Program-made: the position numbers and the translations under genes
Shown: in pieces, positions 28,014 to 36,822 of the stretch
How positions within the stretch are numbered: position 1 is the stretch's first letter
Layout of the letters: every line of letters starts with the position of its first letter
Assembly (NCBI RefSeq): GCF_900110485.1
Contig: NZ_FODY01000012.1
Span: forward strand, 52,625 to 116,624
Length of the DNA stretch: 64,000 nucleotides
Direction: 5' to 3'
Origin: Propionispora vibrioides
GTDB taxonomy: Bacteria > Bacillota > Negativicutes > Propionisporales > Propionisporaceae
Notes under the pieces: model-generated
What the model was told of the DNA's origin: nothing
The model's input: the letters and a program-made list of their open reading frames with translations, nothing else
Databases searched by the model: none

Positions 28014-28136
28014 TTATGACGCAGGTAAATCAAACATGCCACCAGGCTCAGAAAAAATACTCCATTGCAAGAAGCACATAATGATATAGCCAATCGCCAC
28101 TAACAGGAATAAACCGTTGATCAATTTATCCGACAT
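28014..28136 (-). CDS. 40-residue single-span membrane protein
   Basis: An ATG with GAGGGTGAGG seven bases upstream opens a 40-codon frame ending in TAA. The product begins MSDKLINGLFLLVAIGYIIM and has one strong hydrophobic helix (about 8-24) followed by a short polar tail ending PAS. I do not recognise the family. It stands alone between the MarR and fabV genes. The ribosome-binding site and membrane-helix composition support a real gene, perhaps a regulatory small protein. Confidence 0.55.
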   Translation of the reverse strand: MSDKLINGLFLLVAIGYIIMCFLQWSIFSEPGGMFDLPAS

Positions 28137-28323
28137 ACGCCTCACCCTCTGTTTTAGCGTACCATGTTTCTTTTTCTTCTGATGTTAACTTCAGGTTATA
28201 CTTTGGTTAATTTTAATCGAAACAGAAGTATCAAAATTTTTTAAGAGTTTTGTATATTGCCCAACACTTACGCATCCGGTACAGCCGGCATTTTAGTTGA
28301 TTAGTTTTCATATTCTCCATAAA

Positions 28324-28370
28324 AATCAAACCTGCGCGAACTGACCTGTTTCATGTCAGACGCGCAGGTT
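28324..28370 (-). terminator. Hairpin terminator of fabV, copy 2 of the CCTGCGC hairpin
   Basis: CCTGCGC and CTGAC pair with GTCAG and GCGCAGG across a short loop; the minus strand continues into TTTGATTTTT. It strongly resembles the element at 19691-19738, including the flanking AATCAAACCTGCGC. Confidence 0.75.
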
Positions 28371-28472
28371 AACATTACAAGAATGAACTGCATTACCTAT
28401 TTTCTACCTATTAAACATTAATGCTATAATCGTCAAAAATTTAATTCGGCTGCGTTATGAAATAACATAGCT

Positions 28473-29666
28473 TTATAAAGTTAGAATATGCGGATGCCCT
28501 TGCTCCGCTTCGCTTTCCTGTTCATAATCTATATTCTCATATTCAAATCCAAAAAGATTTAGAAACTCCCTGCGGAATCGCTCGACAGCACCGCTAACAT
28601 CCTGATTCCCCGAACAGACCTGCTCCCATAGCTGCAGCACTTCCGCCTGGACATCTTCCCGCAGTTCCCGGTCATCAATCCTGATTACGGTTGTCTCATC
28701 GAAACGCCCACCCGCCGCATACAATCTGTCGGCAAATAGACGATAGATCTGCTCTATACAGTCTTCATTTATGTTTTTACTCTCCATGACTTTCGTGAGC
28801 AGCATCAAATATAACGGTACAACAGGAATGGCCGCACTGGCCTGAGTGACTAGAGCCTTGTTTACGGAAACAAAGGCTTGGCCCCCTACCGATTCAAGCT
28901 GATCATTCAGCAATTTTGCCGTTGCCACCAGATGTTCCTTAGCCTTGCCGATGGTTCCGCCTGTATAAATCGGATAGGTCAATTCAGGCCCGATATAAGA
29001 ATAACTGACGGTCTTTACTCCCTCGGCCAAAACTCCGGCATTTTCCAGCGTCTCCAGCCAAAGCTGCCAGTCCTCGCCCCCCATGACCTTTACGGTCTGC
29101 CTGATTTCCTCTTCACTGGCCGGCTCCAGGGTAACATCATAAAGGTCGTGGGAATTCAGATTAATCGTTTTGCTGGTAAAAGGTTTACCAATAGGTTTAA
29201 TAACGGAAGAACTCATTTCACCGGTAGCAGGATCGGTTCGGCGGGGAGCTGCAATACTATATACAACCAAATCAATTTTTTTCAAATCCTGTTTGATTAG
29301 TTCAATCGTTTTTTCCTTAATCTCATTAGAAAAGGCATCACCGTTGATACTTCTTGAATACAGCCCGGCTGCCGCCGCTTCCTTCTCAAAGGTGACCGTG
29401 TTATACCACCCGGCGGTTGCCGTAGTGTTATGAAGTGCATTCTTCTCCAAAGAAACGCCGATGGTACTGGCTCCACAACCAAAAGCAGCCACAATTCTTG
29501 ACGCCAGACCATAGCCAGTGGACGCACCAATTACCAGAACCCGTTTAGGCCCCTCGAGCTGCTGCTCTGCTTTCACATATTGTATTTGCTTTTTTACCAG
29601 GTATGCACAACCCTCGGGATGTGCTGTAGCACAAACAAATCCGCGGAATTTTGGTTTGATTATCAT
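28473..29666 (-). CDS. fabV: Trans-2-enoyl-CoA/ACP reductase FabV
   Basis: This 397-residue protein has the FabV opening IIKPKFRGFVCATAHPEGC, the cofactor motif VLVIGASTGYGLASR, and the catalytic Tyr234-x8-Lys243 in YTGGTIGKAK that separates FabV from FabI. It reduces the enoyl intermediate in the last step of fatty-acid elongation with NADH and is a triclosan-resistant form. An AAGGAG site precedes the ATG. It is monocistronic. Confidence 0.94.
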   Translation of the reverse strand: MIIKPKFRGFVCATAHPEGCAYLVKKQIQYVKAEQQLEGPKRVLVIGASTGYGLASRIVAAFGCGASTIGVSLEKNALHNTTATAGWYNTVTFEKEAAAAGLYSRSINGDAFSNEIKEKTIELIKQDLKKIDLVVYSIAAPRRTDPATGEMSSSVIKPIGKPFTSKTINLNSHDLYDVTLEPASEEEIRQTVKVMGGEDWQLWLETLENAGVLAEGVKTVSYSYIGPELTYPIYTGGTIGKAKEHLVATAKLLNDQLESVGGQAFVSVNKALVTQASAAIPVVPLYLMLLTKVMESKNINEDCIEQIYRLFADRLYAAGGRFDETTVIRIDDRELREDVQAEVLQLWEQVCSGNQDVSGAVERFRREFLNLFGFEYENIDYEQESEAEQGHPHILTL

Positions 29667-29963
29667 ATGAAGATCGACTCCTTGTCTTGGAAAATCACAG
29701 GGCCAGTGGTCTGTCTACTTTGAAAGCGTAAAAGAATTCGCGGGAATTTTTTCGCAAAGCAAGGCGGAGGGGGGGCGCACGATCGGACACAGATAAGCCG
29801 ATGGCAACAAAGCATTGCGGGAAAAGGCCCGTAAAGTCATTATGATTTCAGAGTGGGCAGATCACTAAGTTCTTCAAGTCACCCATGGTATAGTTTGTCC
29901 CTATAAGGCAAAACTTTTACCTTTACATTGTAACACACAGCACGACCAAAATCTGCAAACTAT
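29667..29963. other. Intergenic region upstream of fabV and before CRISPR array 1
   Basis: No gene is supported. The left part should hold the fabV promoter. A GC-richer block around 29750-29840 with a G-run stands out from its surroundings and has no clear role. Confidence 0.3.
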
Positions 29964-30382
29964 GTAACAATACATCGAGGTTACGGCTAAAGTGTATTCA
30001 TCAGTTCTAGTGTTGATCGCCTCGTACAGTTTCAATACATCCATGTTGAGGCTAAAGCGCCGCGCCGGTGTCTGGTGCCGCCGCCTTCGACAGTTTCAAT
30101 ACATCTATGTTGAGGCTAAAGGACCCAGTTCACCAATTTGCCTTTAACCGCGTTACTAGTTTCAATACATCTATGTTGAGGCTAAAGGTCTTTGAGACAC
30201 AACTCCTACACATCTCGGATGAAAGTTTCAATACATCTATGTTGAGGCTAAAGTGGCACTTGGCAGTTTGAACATGCAAAGCATTTGATGTTTCAATACA
30301 TCTATGTTGAGGCTAAAGGCCGAGAAGCTTGAAATGCTTCCCGGCTTTTCTCTGTTTCAATACATCTATGTTGAGGCTAAAG
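29964..30382 (-). CRISPR. CRISPR array 1 (7 repeats, 6 spacers), type I-B
   Basis: Repeats of 29 bp start at 29964, 30029, 30093, 30159, 30225, 30290 and 30354, with spacers of about 35-37 bp. Read on the minus strand the repeat ends in ATTGAAAC, the usual 5-prime crRNA handle, so transcription runs right to left from the leader at 30383. The leader-distal repeat at 29964 is degenerate (24 of 29 identical). The next, at 30029, has CATCCATG as in array 2, while the five leader-proximal copies have CATCTATG. Confidence 0.97.
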
Positions 30383-30557
30383 GGCAGTAAAATCAGGCTT
30401 TTCTAAAGTACCTGTAGCCCTAGAATATAGCATTAATAAGAGTTTCGCAATTTTTCCAGCCGCCTAGCGTGCGCTGACACTTTGTTACAAAATCACCTAT
30501 AAGCCTTATCCCTTCTCGATTTGCACGATTCGAGGAAAATAAACGGTTGGGAAAATT
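30383..30557 (-). promoter_or_regulatory. Leader of CRISPR array 1
   Basis: This region aligns along its length with the right flank of array 2 (GGCAGTAAAAT, CTTTTC, TAGCC.TAGAATA, GTTTCGCAAT near the array, and GGTTGGGAAA at the far end). The distal box at 30544-30557 overlaps the cas2 stop codon. Boxes at 30449-30462 and 30544-30557 are inverted complements with two mismatches. Confidence 0.8.
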
Positions 30558-30837
30558 AAAGTAGCATTGCTTCCTGATTATGAAGCCGGACTCCGATAAT
30601 TTCTTCATCAAATACATAGTCACCGGTCATTTTAAACAAAGCAACAAAATCCACTTCTTTATCAATCTTTTTCTCCAGTTCACTTTTTAGCTTGATTAAA
30701 TCAGCCGGAGTGATTTCGCCCCGAAATACCGACTTTTGGAATGGCACCAGATACTTTTTACAGATTTTAAATACTTTACCCACCCGCTTTTCACCGATGT
30801 CATATACCAGAATCACATAGTTATAATTCTTAGCCAT
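30556..30837 (-). CDS. cas2: CRISPR-associated endonuclease Cas2
   Basis: This 93-residue protein has the Cas2 ferredoxin-like fold start YVILVYDIGEKRVGKVFKICKKYL with the catalytic Asp, and the QKSVFRGEIT strand. It forms the adaptor core of the Cas1-Cas2 spacer integrase. It is the last gene of the cas operon, six bp after cas1. Its stop codon lies inside the distal leader box of array 1. Confidence 0.95.
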   Translation of the reverse strand: MAKNYNYVILVYDIGEKRVGKVFKICKKYLVPFQKSVFRGEITPADLIKLKSELEKKIDKEVDFVALFKMTGDYVFDEEIIGVRLHNQEAMLL

Positions 30838-30842
30838 CCCGA

Positions 30843-31853
30843 TTACCTCCGCTCTTTTTCCAGAAAAGGAATAAACGGTGTCCCTTCGACCACATGCTTT
30901 TTCAACTTATAAGCGTCATATTTGATTGCTGTTAGATAGCTAACCTTTCTTTTCATGGTACTATGGTCAAAAACTTGCTGAAATCGCTCCTCCAAAGCAG
31001 TAATAAAAATATCACGACCTGGATCATTCAATAAGCAATAGTTGTATTTTTTATTGAAGTGTTTTCCTACTTGAATTCTGCGGTTATTTACCAAATCAAA
31101 AATAGTCCTAAATACAATGACCGGTTTAAAATGCTCCGATAAATCAAGGCTTAATGAAAAGCGCCGGTCGCTTGGTTCATGCAGAAAACTAATCGTCTGA
31201 TCCAGATGAGTATGATATAGCTGCGATATAGTCTTCGTATACAATATGGTATTGCCAAAGCTGACCAGGGCATTCATCGGATTGTCCGGCGGCCGTTTTA
31301 CTCTGCGGTTCATGACGAAATCATCAGGCAAAATGGAAGGAAAGGTCTCATAAAAGCGACGCCATATTTCCCCTTCCAGACTGAGCAGCATCGGTACATT
31401 GGTAATCCTGGGCAATAGCTCTGGAACCTCTTTCTTTAACCAGTCTAGATAGGGCTTTATTTCTTTGTTGCCGTGTTTGAAATAGTGATACAGCACCTCA
31501 TGGATATTGGCCGCAATGGCACCAACGATAGCAGCGGCAATGGGCAGGCGATTCTCCCAGCAAGCTTTCGCCTGCAAAAGCATGACCTTACCGCTCACCC
31601 GTGCCTCTTTCGGATAGAAGGTCCCGCGGAATTGCCCGTAGTAATCGAAAAAATGCACCGTAATATTCGCCATGGACAAAAAGGAAAACAATTTGCTATT
31701 CAAAGAAATCTCGTTTAACAAATACAGTTCCTTCAGACCCTGGATGGGAATATGAGTAATTCCTCTTTCATTGCGAAACGTTAAGGAATTGTCTTCCCGC
31801 CCTAATGTCCCCGGCGTTCGGATATAGCGGGTGACGGGAGCCGATTTAGCCAT
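30843..31853 (-). CDS. cas1: CRISPR-associated integrase Cas1
   Basis: This 336-residue protein has the type I-B Cas1 pattern: an N-terminal beta domain with TFRNERGITHIPIQGLKELYL and a C-terminal helical domain with GEIWRRFYETF, NALVSFGNTILYT and LSLDLSEHFKP, which carry the Glu/His/Asp metal ligands. The second ATG at 31853 has proper spacing to AAGGAGAG; the ATG at 31859 abuts it. It inserts new spacers at the leader end of both arrays. Confidence 0.95.
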   Translation of the reverse strand: MAKSAPVTRYIRTPGTLGREDNSLTFRNERGITHIPIQGLKELYLLNEISLNSKLFSFLSMANITVHFFDYYGQFRGTFYPKEARVSGKVMLLQAKACWENRLPIAAAIVGAIAANIHEVLYHYFKHGNKEIKPYLDWLKKEVPELLPRITNVPMLLSLEGEIWRRFYETFPSILPDDFVMNRRVKRPPDNPMNALVSFGNTILYTKTISQLYHTHLDQTISFLHEPSDRRFSLSLDLSEHFKPVIVFRTIFDLVNNRRIQVGKHFNKKYNYCLLNDPGRDIFITALEERFQQVFDHSTMKRKVSYLTAIKYDAYKLKKHVVEGTPFIPFLEKERR

Positions 31854-31865
31854 CTTCATCTCTCC

Positions 31866-32360
31866 TTAAATAAAGCAATAGGCGTAGTAAGCACAGCGGT
31901 CACATTTCTTGCTATGTAGGGCAGGCAGCGGCTTATCCTGCGCCAAATATGTCTCGATTTCCGCCAGCAGACCTTTTAGCTTCTGTTCCGAAGCCTCATT
32001 CAGTTCCACTTCCACTGTTTTATAGGTTTGCTTATTACGCTCCAGGAACTCGAGCCGCCCCCTTCGCTCCAGCCCTTTTTGCCTAAGAATGTACAGATAG
32101 TACATGGTCTGCCAGGTAGTTGCCGCCACATCGGCATCGGATTTTTTCAGCTCCACAACAAATTCATCGGTCAGTTTATCCACCTTAATACCTTCTAGCT
32201 GGATTTCCGTGTTATTGCGTCCCTCACTGCGGATTTCATGTAAAATACGTCCGATCCGCACATCCTCACTGTCATCTTCAAAATTCAGTTTATGGGCAAA
32301 TAACCAGCATTGGCGTTTGCAATGGATGTAATAGTTGACGATAGTTCCTGTTAACCTCAT
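31866..32360 (-). CDS. cas4: CRISPR-associated exonuclease Cas4
   Basis: This 164-residue protein is a small RecB-like nuclease with an N-terminal Cys in CKRQCW and a C-terminal Cys set in KCDRCAYYAYC that bind a 4Fe-4S cluster. The catalytic core includes GRILHEIR and VDKLTDEFVVELKKS. It trims and selects PAM-containing prespacers with Cas1-Cas2. It overlaps cas3 by four bases (ATGA). Confidence 0.94.
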   Translation of the reverse strand: MRLTGTIVNYYIHCKRQCWLFAHKLNFEDDSEDVRIGRILHEIRSEGRNNTEIQLEGIKVDKLTDEFVVELKKSDADVAATTWQTMYYLYILRQKGLERRGRLEFLERNKQTYKTVEVELNEASEQKLKGLLAEIETYLAQDKPLPALHSKKCDRCAYYAYCFI

Positions 32361-35014
32361 AACAGTAACGCCATCTCCTCTTTAATATAGCCTTCCCGAT
32401 TAAATTTCTTCGCGCCGGTCAGGTTATCAAGCTCCATAAATCGCTCCCCATCAGCAATATAGTACATATCGCCTACAATCTCTGTATAAATCTGAGGCGT
32501 TATGGATCGCGAATCAGTCTGATTACCAAAATTGAATGTAAAATAAGCCATCTTTTCTCTCAGTTGCGACAGTTTCACCTGTTTCTCGGAATACTCCATT
32601 TCCCTGTCGGCCAACAAAGTATTGAATTCCGCCCAGACCTGCGTTCCGTCTAACGTTACTTCCGTACCGTTCTCATCTATACAGGTAACCTGATGGGCAA
32701 TAAATAAGGTATAGTGTTTTTCTGTGATTAACCTCATGTCTTTTTCCACATCTTTAAACTGCAACTGCTGCACTTTTTTAATAAAGTAGTTCCAGTGTTT
32801 CGGGTTAGCTTTTTGCCGTTCGTCATTCATCCGCTCCAATATGAGTTGATAGAAACTGCCAAAGCTTTTATCCCGCAACATCCGCCGGCAGTCTTCAACC
32901 TGCAGGTCCTGGAGTGTGCGCAGATCATCGCGATAAATACCAGTGGCCTTGACCAGGTTAAAGAAGAAGGCATGGCAATCCTCCCGCAAACAGGACCGGT
33001 TTATCCGGCCTAAAAACTGCTCCTCACCATCCAAAATGGAAATGTCTTTAAACCCGATGTCCATGTCAATATCCACGCCAGCCTCAATCACTTGAGTAGC
33101 AACCACTATGGCATTAGGCAGCAAGAATTCCCCGTCGTCATTGGTACCCAATTGCTGCAGTACTTTTTTCCGCACCAAATTGCTGTCATCCCCGGTTAAT
33201 TCAAATAGGGGCATTTCCAAATTCATTGCCTGCAGCCGCCGGTAAAAGCTTCGAGCCGAACCTTTGGAGATAAATTCAATAAGCAAACGGGTAGGTTTTC
33301 CCTGTTCGCGCCGCTGGGCCAATTGCTGCTGCACCTCTGTTAAGAGTTCGTCCCCCGTGATAACCTGGTAGCGCGAAAGCAGTTCAAAATGCAGGTCCAC
33401 CCGGTCACGAAACAAGGGATGCTGAAAGTACAAGTCCCGCTGGGTAACTAATGGGCAGGTACAGTTTTCTTCCCCCACCAGCAAGTCTAAGTTGGGCAGC
33501 GTGGCGGACATCACAATGATCTTTAGATTGAGCAGCTTGGCAAAAGACTGCAAAAAGTGAATGATCTCTTTCCAGATAGAGTTTTTATAACTTTGAATCT
33601 CATCCAGGATAATCACGCTGTTGCATAAATGGGTTAAGGCCAGATTGGATTCCCGGCCAATACCAAACAAGTAGTTAAAAAAGTTGACATGGGAAGTTAA
33701 TGTCAACGGATACTGCAGCATTTGCCGCTGCAGCAGGACTGCCTTGAAGTCAAAGCCAGGCTCTTCGGTATCTGCTTGCTTAGCTTGAACTGTCACTTCC
33801 TTGGCGCTGACGATGGGCGTAATCGAGTTGATCACTTGCACCGGATACTCTTGGCGCAGTGCTTGCGGGAAAATCCTATCCAACGCTTGCTTCGTCTGTT
33901 CGACCAGCGCGTTAAACGGAAACACATAAACAATCTTATTAAGCTCCGGCTTACGTTTCAGCAAGGTTAAGGCCAGATTGACCGACATATAGGTCTTGCC
34001 GGCCCCGGTGGGGGCTTCCAGATAATAAAGCTGTTTATCCAGATTCTGTAGGAGCTCCCGCTCTGTGTCGATAAATAAGGAAGACCGCAGTCTATTAATC
34101 CCGCTCAGACCGGCGGTAGCCGGATCATTACGGAACTTAGCTATGCCGCGGCAAATTCTCGTATTTTGAAAAGCCTCCCATACCGGCAGCAAAGGCCGGT
34201 CCCCGCCAAAATAGAAAAAGTCCAATTCTTCTCCGGTGTCATACGCGTGAGTGGCATAAAAATCACAGGCGGCCAACGTGGAATAAAGTAGTTTGGTCAG
34301 TATGTAAAAAGGAAACGGGCCATGACTGTCCGCTACCCGTTCACACCTGCTTTTCAGCACTTGTTCAATCGGATTCCTAGAACGCAAACGCTCCTGATAA
34401 CGGTAATAATACACATAATCCGGTACCGTCGGCTTTCTCGCTATGATACTTTTATATAGCTTGTCCAGTTGCATTTCAAAATCAGTATGTTCACCATTCT
34501 CTTCCTCTGCATTGCCCAAATAGGTATGGTGCCGCGAAATAACATAGGCAAAAGCATAGATGATTTGCTTTAAGAAACCCACTTCTTCAGCCTGCACAGC
34601 AGAAACGGTCGCCTCCAGATCGTCAAGCTGAATATCCAGGTATAGTAAAGCTGACAGGAGAGCATGGGAAGAATCACCTGAACAGCGCAGCTTTCCCATA
34701 GATAAACTCTTCATCCTTTTCTTTTGAAAAGCGGGATTCATTTTCCCCAAGTCATGCAAATACACGGCTGCTTTAAACCACTTCACAATCAGCGCCTTCG
34801 CCGCTGCACTGAGCGGCTGTCCGTCAACCGTAAGGCTATCTATCGCCCGTTGCAGCGCTTCATATAATCCATTGTGTTTTGCCAGCTTGTCCATGTAATG
34901 AAACACCAGGTCAGAGTGGCCTGCCAGAGCTTCCGGTGCCTTACCGCTGCCGCTTTGGGCCGTGTGGGCCAGTAGCTCTTCAGGCCCCTCGATCAGATAA
35001 TCCTCAATACGCAA
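32357..35014 (-). CDS. cas3: CRISPR-associated helicase-nuclease Cas3 (HD-helicase fusion)
   Basis: This 885-residue protein has an N-terminal HD nuclease domain with His87-Asp88 in YLHDLGKMN, a second HD ligand region with SHALLSALLYL and a Cas3 helicase with Walker A APTGAGKTYM, DEIQ in the DExH position, SATLPN and the motif VI region EQFLGRINRS. It is recruited by Cascade and degrades target DNA. TTG is the start codon, with AGAGGGGGG upstream. The length is usual for type I-B. Confidence 0.95.
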   Translation of the reverse strand: MRIEDYLIEGPEELLAHTAQSGSGKAPEALAGHSDLVFHYMDKLAKHNGLYEALQRAIDSLTVDGQPLSAAAKALIVKWFKAAVYLHDLGKMNPAFQKKRMKSLSMGKLRCSGDSSHALLSALLYLDIQLDDLEATVSAVQAEEVGFLKQIIYAFAYVISRHHTYLGNAEEENGEHTDFEMQLDKLYKSIIARKPTVPDYVYYYRYQERLRSRNPIEQVLKSRCERVADSHGPFPFYILTKLLYSTLAACDFYATHAYDTGEELDFFYFGGDRPLLPVWEAFQNTRICRGIAKFRNDPATAGLSGINRLRSSLFIDTERELLQNLDKQLYYLEAPTGAGKTYMSVNLALTLLKRKPELNKIVYVFPFNALVEQTKQALDRIFPQALRQEYPVQVINSITPIVSAKEVTVQAKQADTEEPGFDFKAVLLQRQMLQYPLTLTSHVNFFNYLFGIGRESNLALTHLCNSVIILDEIQSYKNSIWKEIIHFLQSFAKLLNLKIIVMSATLPNLDLLVGEENCTCPLVTQRDLYFQHPLFRDRVDLHFELLSRYQVITGDELLTEVQQQLAQRREQGKPTRLLIEFISKGSARSFYRRLQAMNLEMPLFELTGDDSNLVRKKVLQQLGTNDDGEFLLPNAIVVATQVIEAGVDIDMDIGFKDISILDGEEQFLGRINRSCLREDCHAFFFNLVKATGIYRDDLRTLQDLQVEDCRRMLRDKSFGSFYQLILERMNDERQKANPKHWNYFIKKVQQLQFKDVEKDMRLITEKHYTLFIAHQVTCIDENGTEVTLDGTQVWAEFNTLLADREMEYSEKQVKLSQLREKMAYFTFNFGNQTDSRSITPQIYTEIVGDMYYIADGERFMELDNLTGAKKFNREGYIKEEMALLL

Positions 35015-35073
35015 GCTATCCCCCCTCTCTCAATATAGAAATATCCGGGATATTCAACCATCCCGGATATCGA

Positions 35074-35868
35074 TTATATAAAATACAACACCCGCTCACC
35101 GTCACTATACAGCCGCCCGGCATCCGCCTCTTGAATCGAAGCCAGATCAACTTCATGGTTGGTCAACGCCAAGGGCTGGAACACATAGCCGTTGTTTTCG
35201 GCATTCAACGCAACCGGCATATACTCTTTAAAGAAGTATTTATCCTGACCTGGCTTAGACTTTCCCCGCAGCTTGCAACGCATGGTATCACCCGGATGGA
35301 GCGAATCTATAAACGAAACCGCTTGGGGCGCTGCCAAGGTCACTAGCGCCGGTTCACTGATCGCCGCCGGATGGTCATTCTTACCCAGATACGGCATATA
35401 TACGCACTGCGACCGCAGAAAGGCGTCCGACAATCGGTCGAACACAGCGGCCTCCAGCCCGTCCTCAGCGATGTAAATCGTCCAATGCGGCTTTTCCAGC
35501 CACTGTTCCCGGACATTCAGCACATTGCCTTCCTCCTGGCTGGCATAGCCGACCGTATTATTGAAGATTTGAATTTTCTTGGCAAAGTACCCCCGGTCGC
35601 CGTGAGGCACAATGCTGATCCGGGCCTGCTGTAATACGGCATAAAACTCGGGAAATACTTGGAGTTCCCTGGCCTTCTTGCGATTGGCGGCTAAGGGAAA
35701 ATTGGCATCATATTGCTGCAGATAGCCGCCCAGGCCAAGCACCGCCCCGAGCAGACCCAACAGCGCTATTTTGTGAATATGGCTGTAGGTAAAATAGGCA
35801 TAGCTGTTGACATCAGGCTTCTTGAAAAAGGCCGTTTCTCCCTTTAGCTCGAAACGAAGCGCCCGCAT
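35074..35868 (-). CDS. cas5: Cascade subunit Cas5 (type I-B, Cas5h-like)
   Basis: This 264-residue RAMP protein starts with the Cas5 pattern ALRFELKGETAFFKKPDVNSYAYFTYSHIHK and has GLGGYLQQ after the first helix. It caps the 5-prime handle of the crRNA in Cascade. The gene lies 2 bp after cas7. It ends 59 bp before cas3, the largest gap in the operon. Confidence 0.93.
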   Translation of the reverse strand: MRALRFELKGETAFFKKPDVNSYAYFTYSHIHKIALLGLLGAVLGLGGYLQQYDANFPLAANRKKARELQVFPEFYAVLQQARISIVPHGDRGYFAKKIQIFNNTVGYASQEEGNVLNVREQWLEKPHWTIYIAEDGLEAAVFDRLSDAFLRSQCVYMPYLGKNDHPAAISEPALVTLAAPQAVSFIDSLHPGDTMRCKLRGKSKPGQDKYFFKEYMPVALNAENNGYVFQPLALTNHEVDLASIQEADAGRLYSDGERVLYFI

Positions 35869-35870
35869 CG

Positions 35871-36821
35871 CTATAAAACCGCTCTCGTAATCAGATTGTA
35901 GCGTCTAAGACCCTCGGCTGCCAGACGCACTTCGGTCGTATAAGGATTCAGGTACAGCTCAATTTGTTCAATCTGCTCCCGGCTGCCTGCCAGAATCGGT
36001 TCCAGCGCCGAAAGGTCATATACCGTCTTATTGTCCTGCTTATATACCGTCACATAGGGGTCCAGGTTGGGCAGATAAGCCAGCGAACCTGCCTTCATCA
36101 CAATAAACAGGCTAAAGGCGTTTTCGCTGCCCGACTTGCTGTTGGTTTGCAACGCGGTAGCTCCCAGCAAAGCGCCTTCTTTAAAAACGGCGTAAGCTTC
36201 GGTGGTATAACCCTCAAACTCGGTCAGTCCGGGCAGCCCGGCATAATGGTCATAGTGGTTGGGATTCACCGTAAAAGGATATACGTAATGCGCTTCGTCG
36301 ACCATAATCTTTTTGCCAATGGACGTGGCATCGTTTCCCTGGCTTTTTTCATTGGAATTGCGGAAAGGCGACAGAATATCCTGCACCTCCACATTGGCAT
36401 CTTCATACTTATTGAAGCCCTGGCCGATCTGCACGGCGCCGGTCAGACCGATGTTCTGCCCTTCCACCGCAAAGGTCGCACCAAAATTCATAACATCCAC
36501 GCAGGAAAACAAGCGCTTTAATACGGTCACCGAATCCTTGGCGACACTTTCCTCAAACAAATACTGATACCGTTCCTGCAAATCCCTGGGCTGCAGCTTT
36601 TCGCCCTCTTTGCCCTTGCCCACTTTATAGGAACGAATGTACAGCACCTTTTCACCATTCAACTCCCACAACCGTTTCATGCTATACTTTAAGGCTTTGT
36701 CGCTGCCAAAAATATTTCCGTCACTGGTTGTCTTCGGCAATCCGCTAAAGTCGGCATTCCAGTTGGCCATCCGGCTGACAATGCCAATCAAACCGATCAC
36801 GCGCTGCTTCATTTTCGCCAT
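35871..36821 (-). CDS. cas7: Cascade backbone subunit Cas7 (Csh2-like)
   Basis: The ATG at 36821 follows the cas8b stop codon by one base and gives 316 residues; a longer frame from 36899 would run inside cas8b. Features include RVIGLIGIVSRMANWNADFSG-type N terminus, GSDKALKYSMKRLWE, GATFAVEGQNIGLTGAVQIG and the MVDEAHYVYPFTVNP block typical of Csh2. Multiple copies coat the crRNA spacer segment. Confidence 0.94.
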   Translation of the reverse strand: MAKMKQRVIGLIGIVSRMANWNADFSGLPKTTSDGNIFGSDKALKYSMKRLWELNGEKVLYIRSYKVGKGKEGEKLQPRDLQERYQYLFEESVAKDSVTVLKRLFSCVDVMNFGATFAVEGQNIGLTGAVQIGQGFNKYEDANVEVQDILSPFRNSNEKSQGNDATSIGKKIMVDEAHYVYPFTVNPNHYDHYAGLPGLTEFEGYTTEAYAVFKEGALLGATALQTNSKSGSENAFSLFIVMKAGSLAYLPNLDPYVTVYKQDNKTVYDLSALEPILAGSREQIEQIELYLNPYTTEVRLAAEGLRRYNLITRAVL

Positions 36822-36822
36822 A

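Noticed and set aside
30068..30271. Open frames running through the CRISPR arrays with repeated SFNTSMLRLK peptides.
   Set aside because: They are translations of the repeats themselves and have no start signals.
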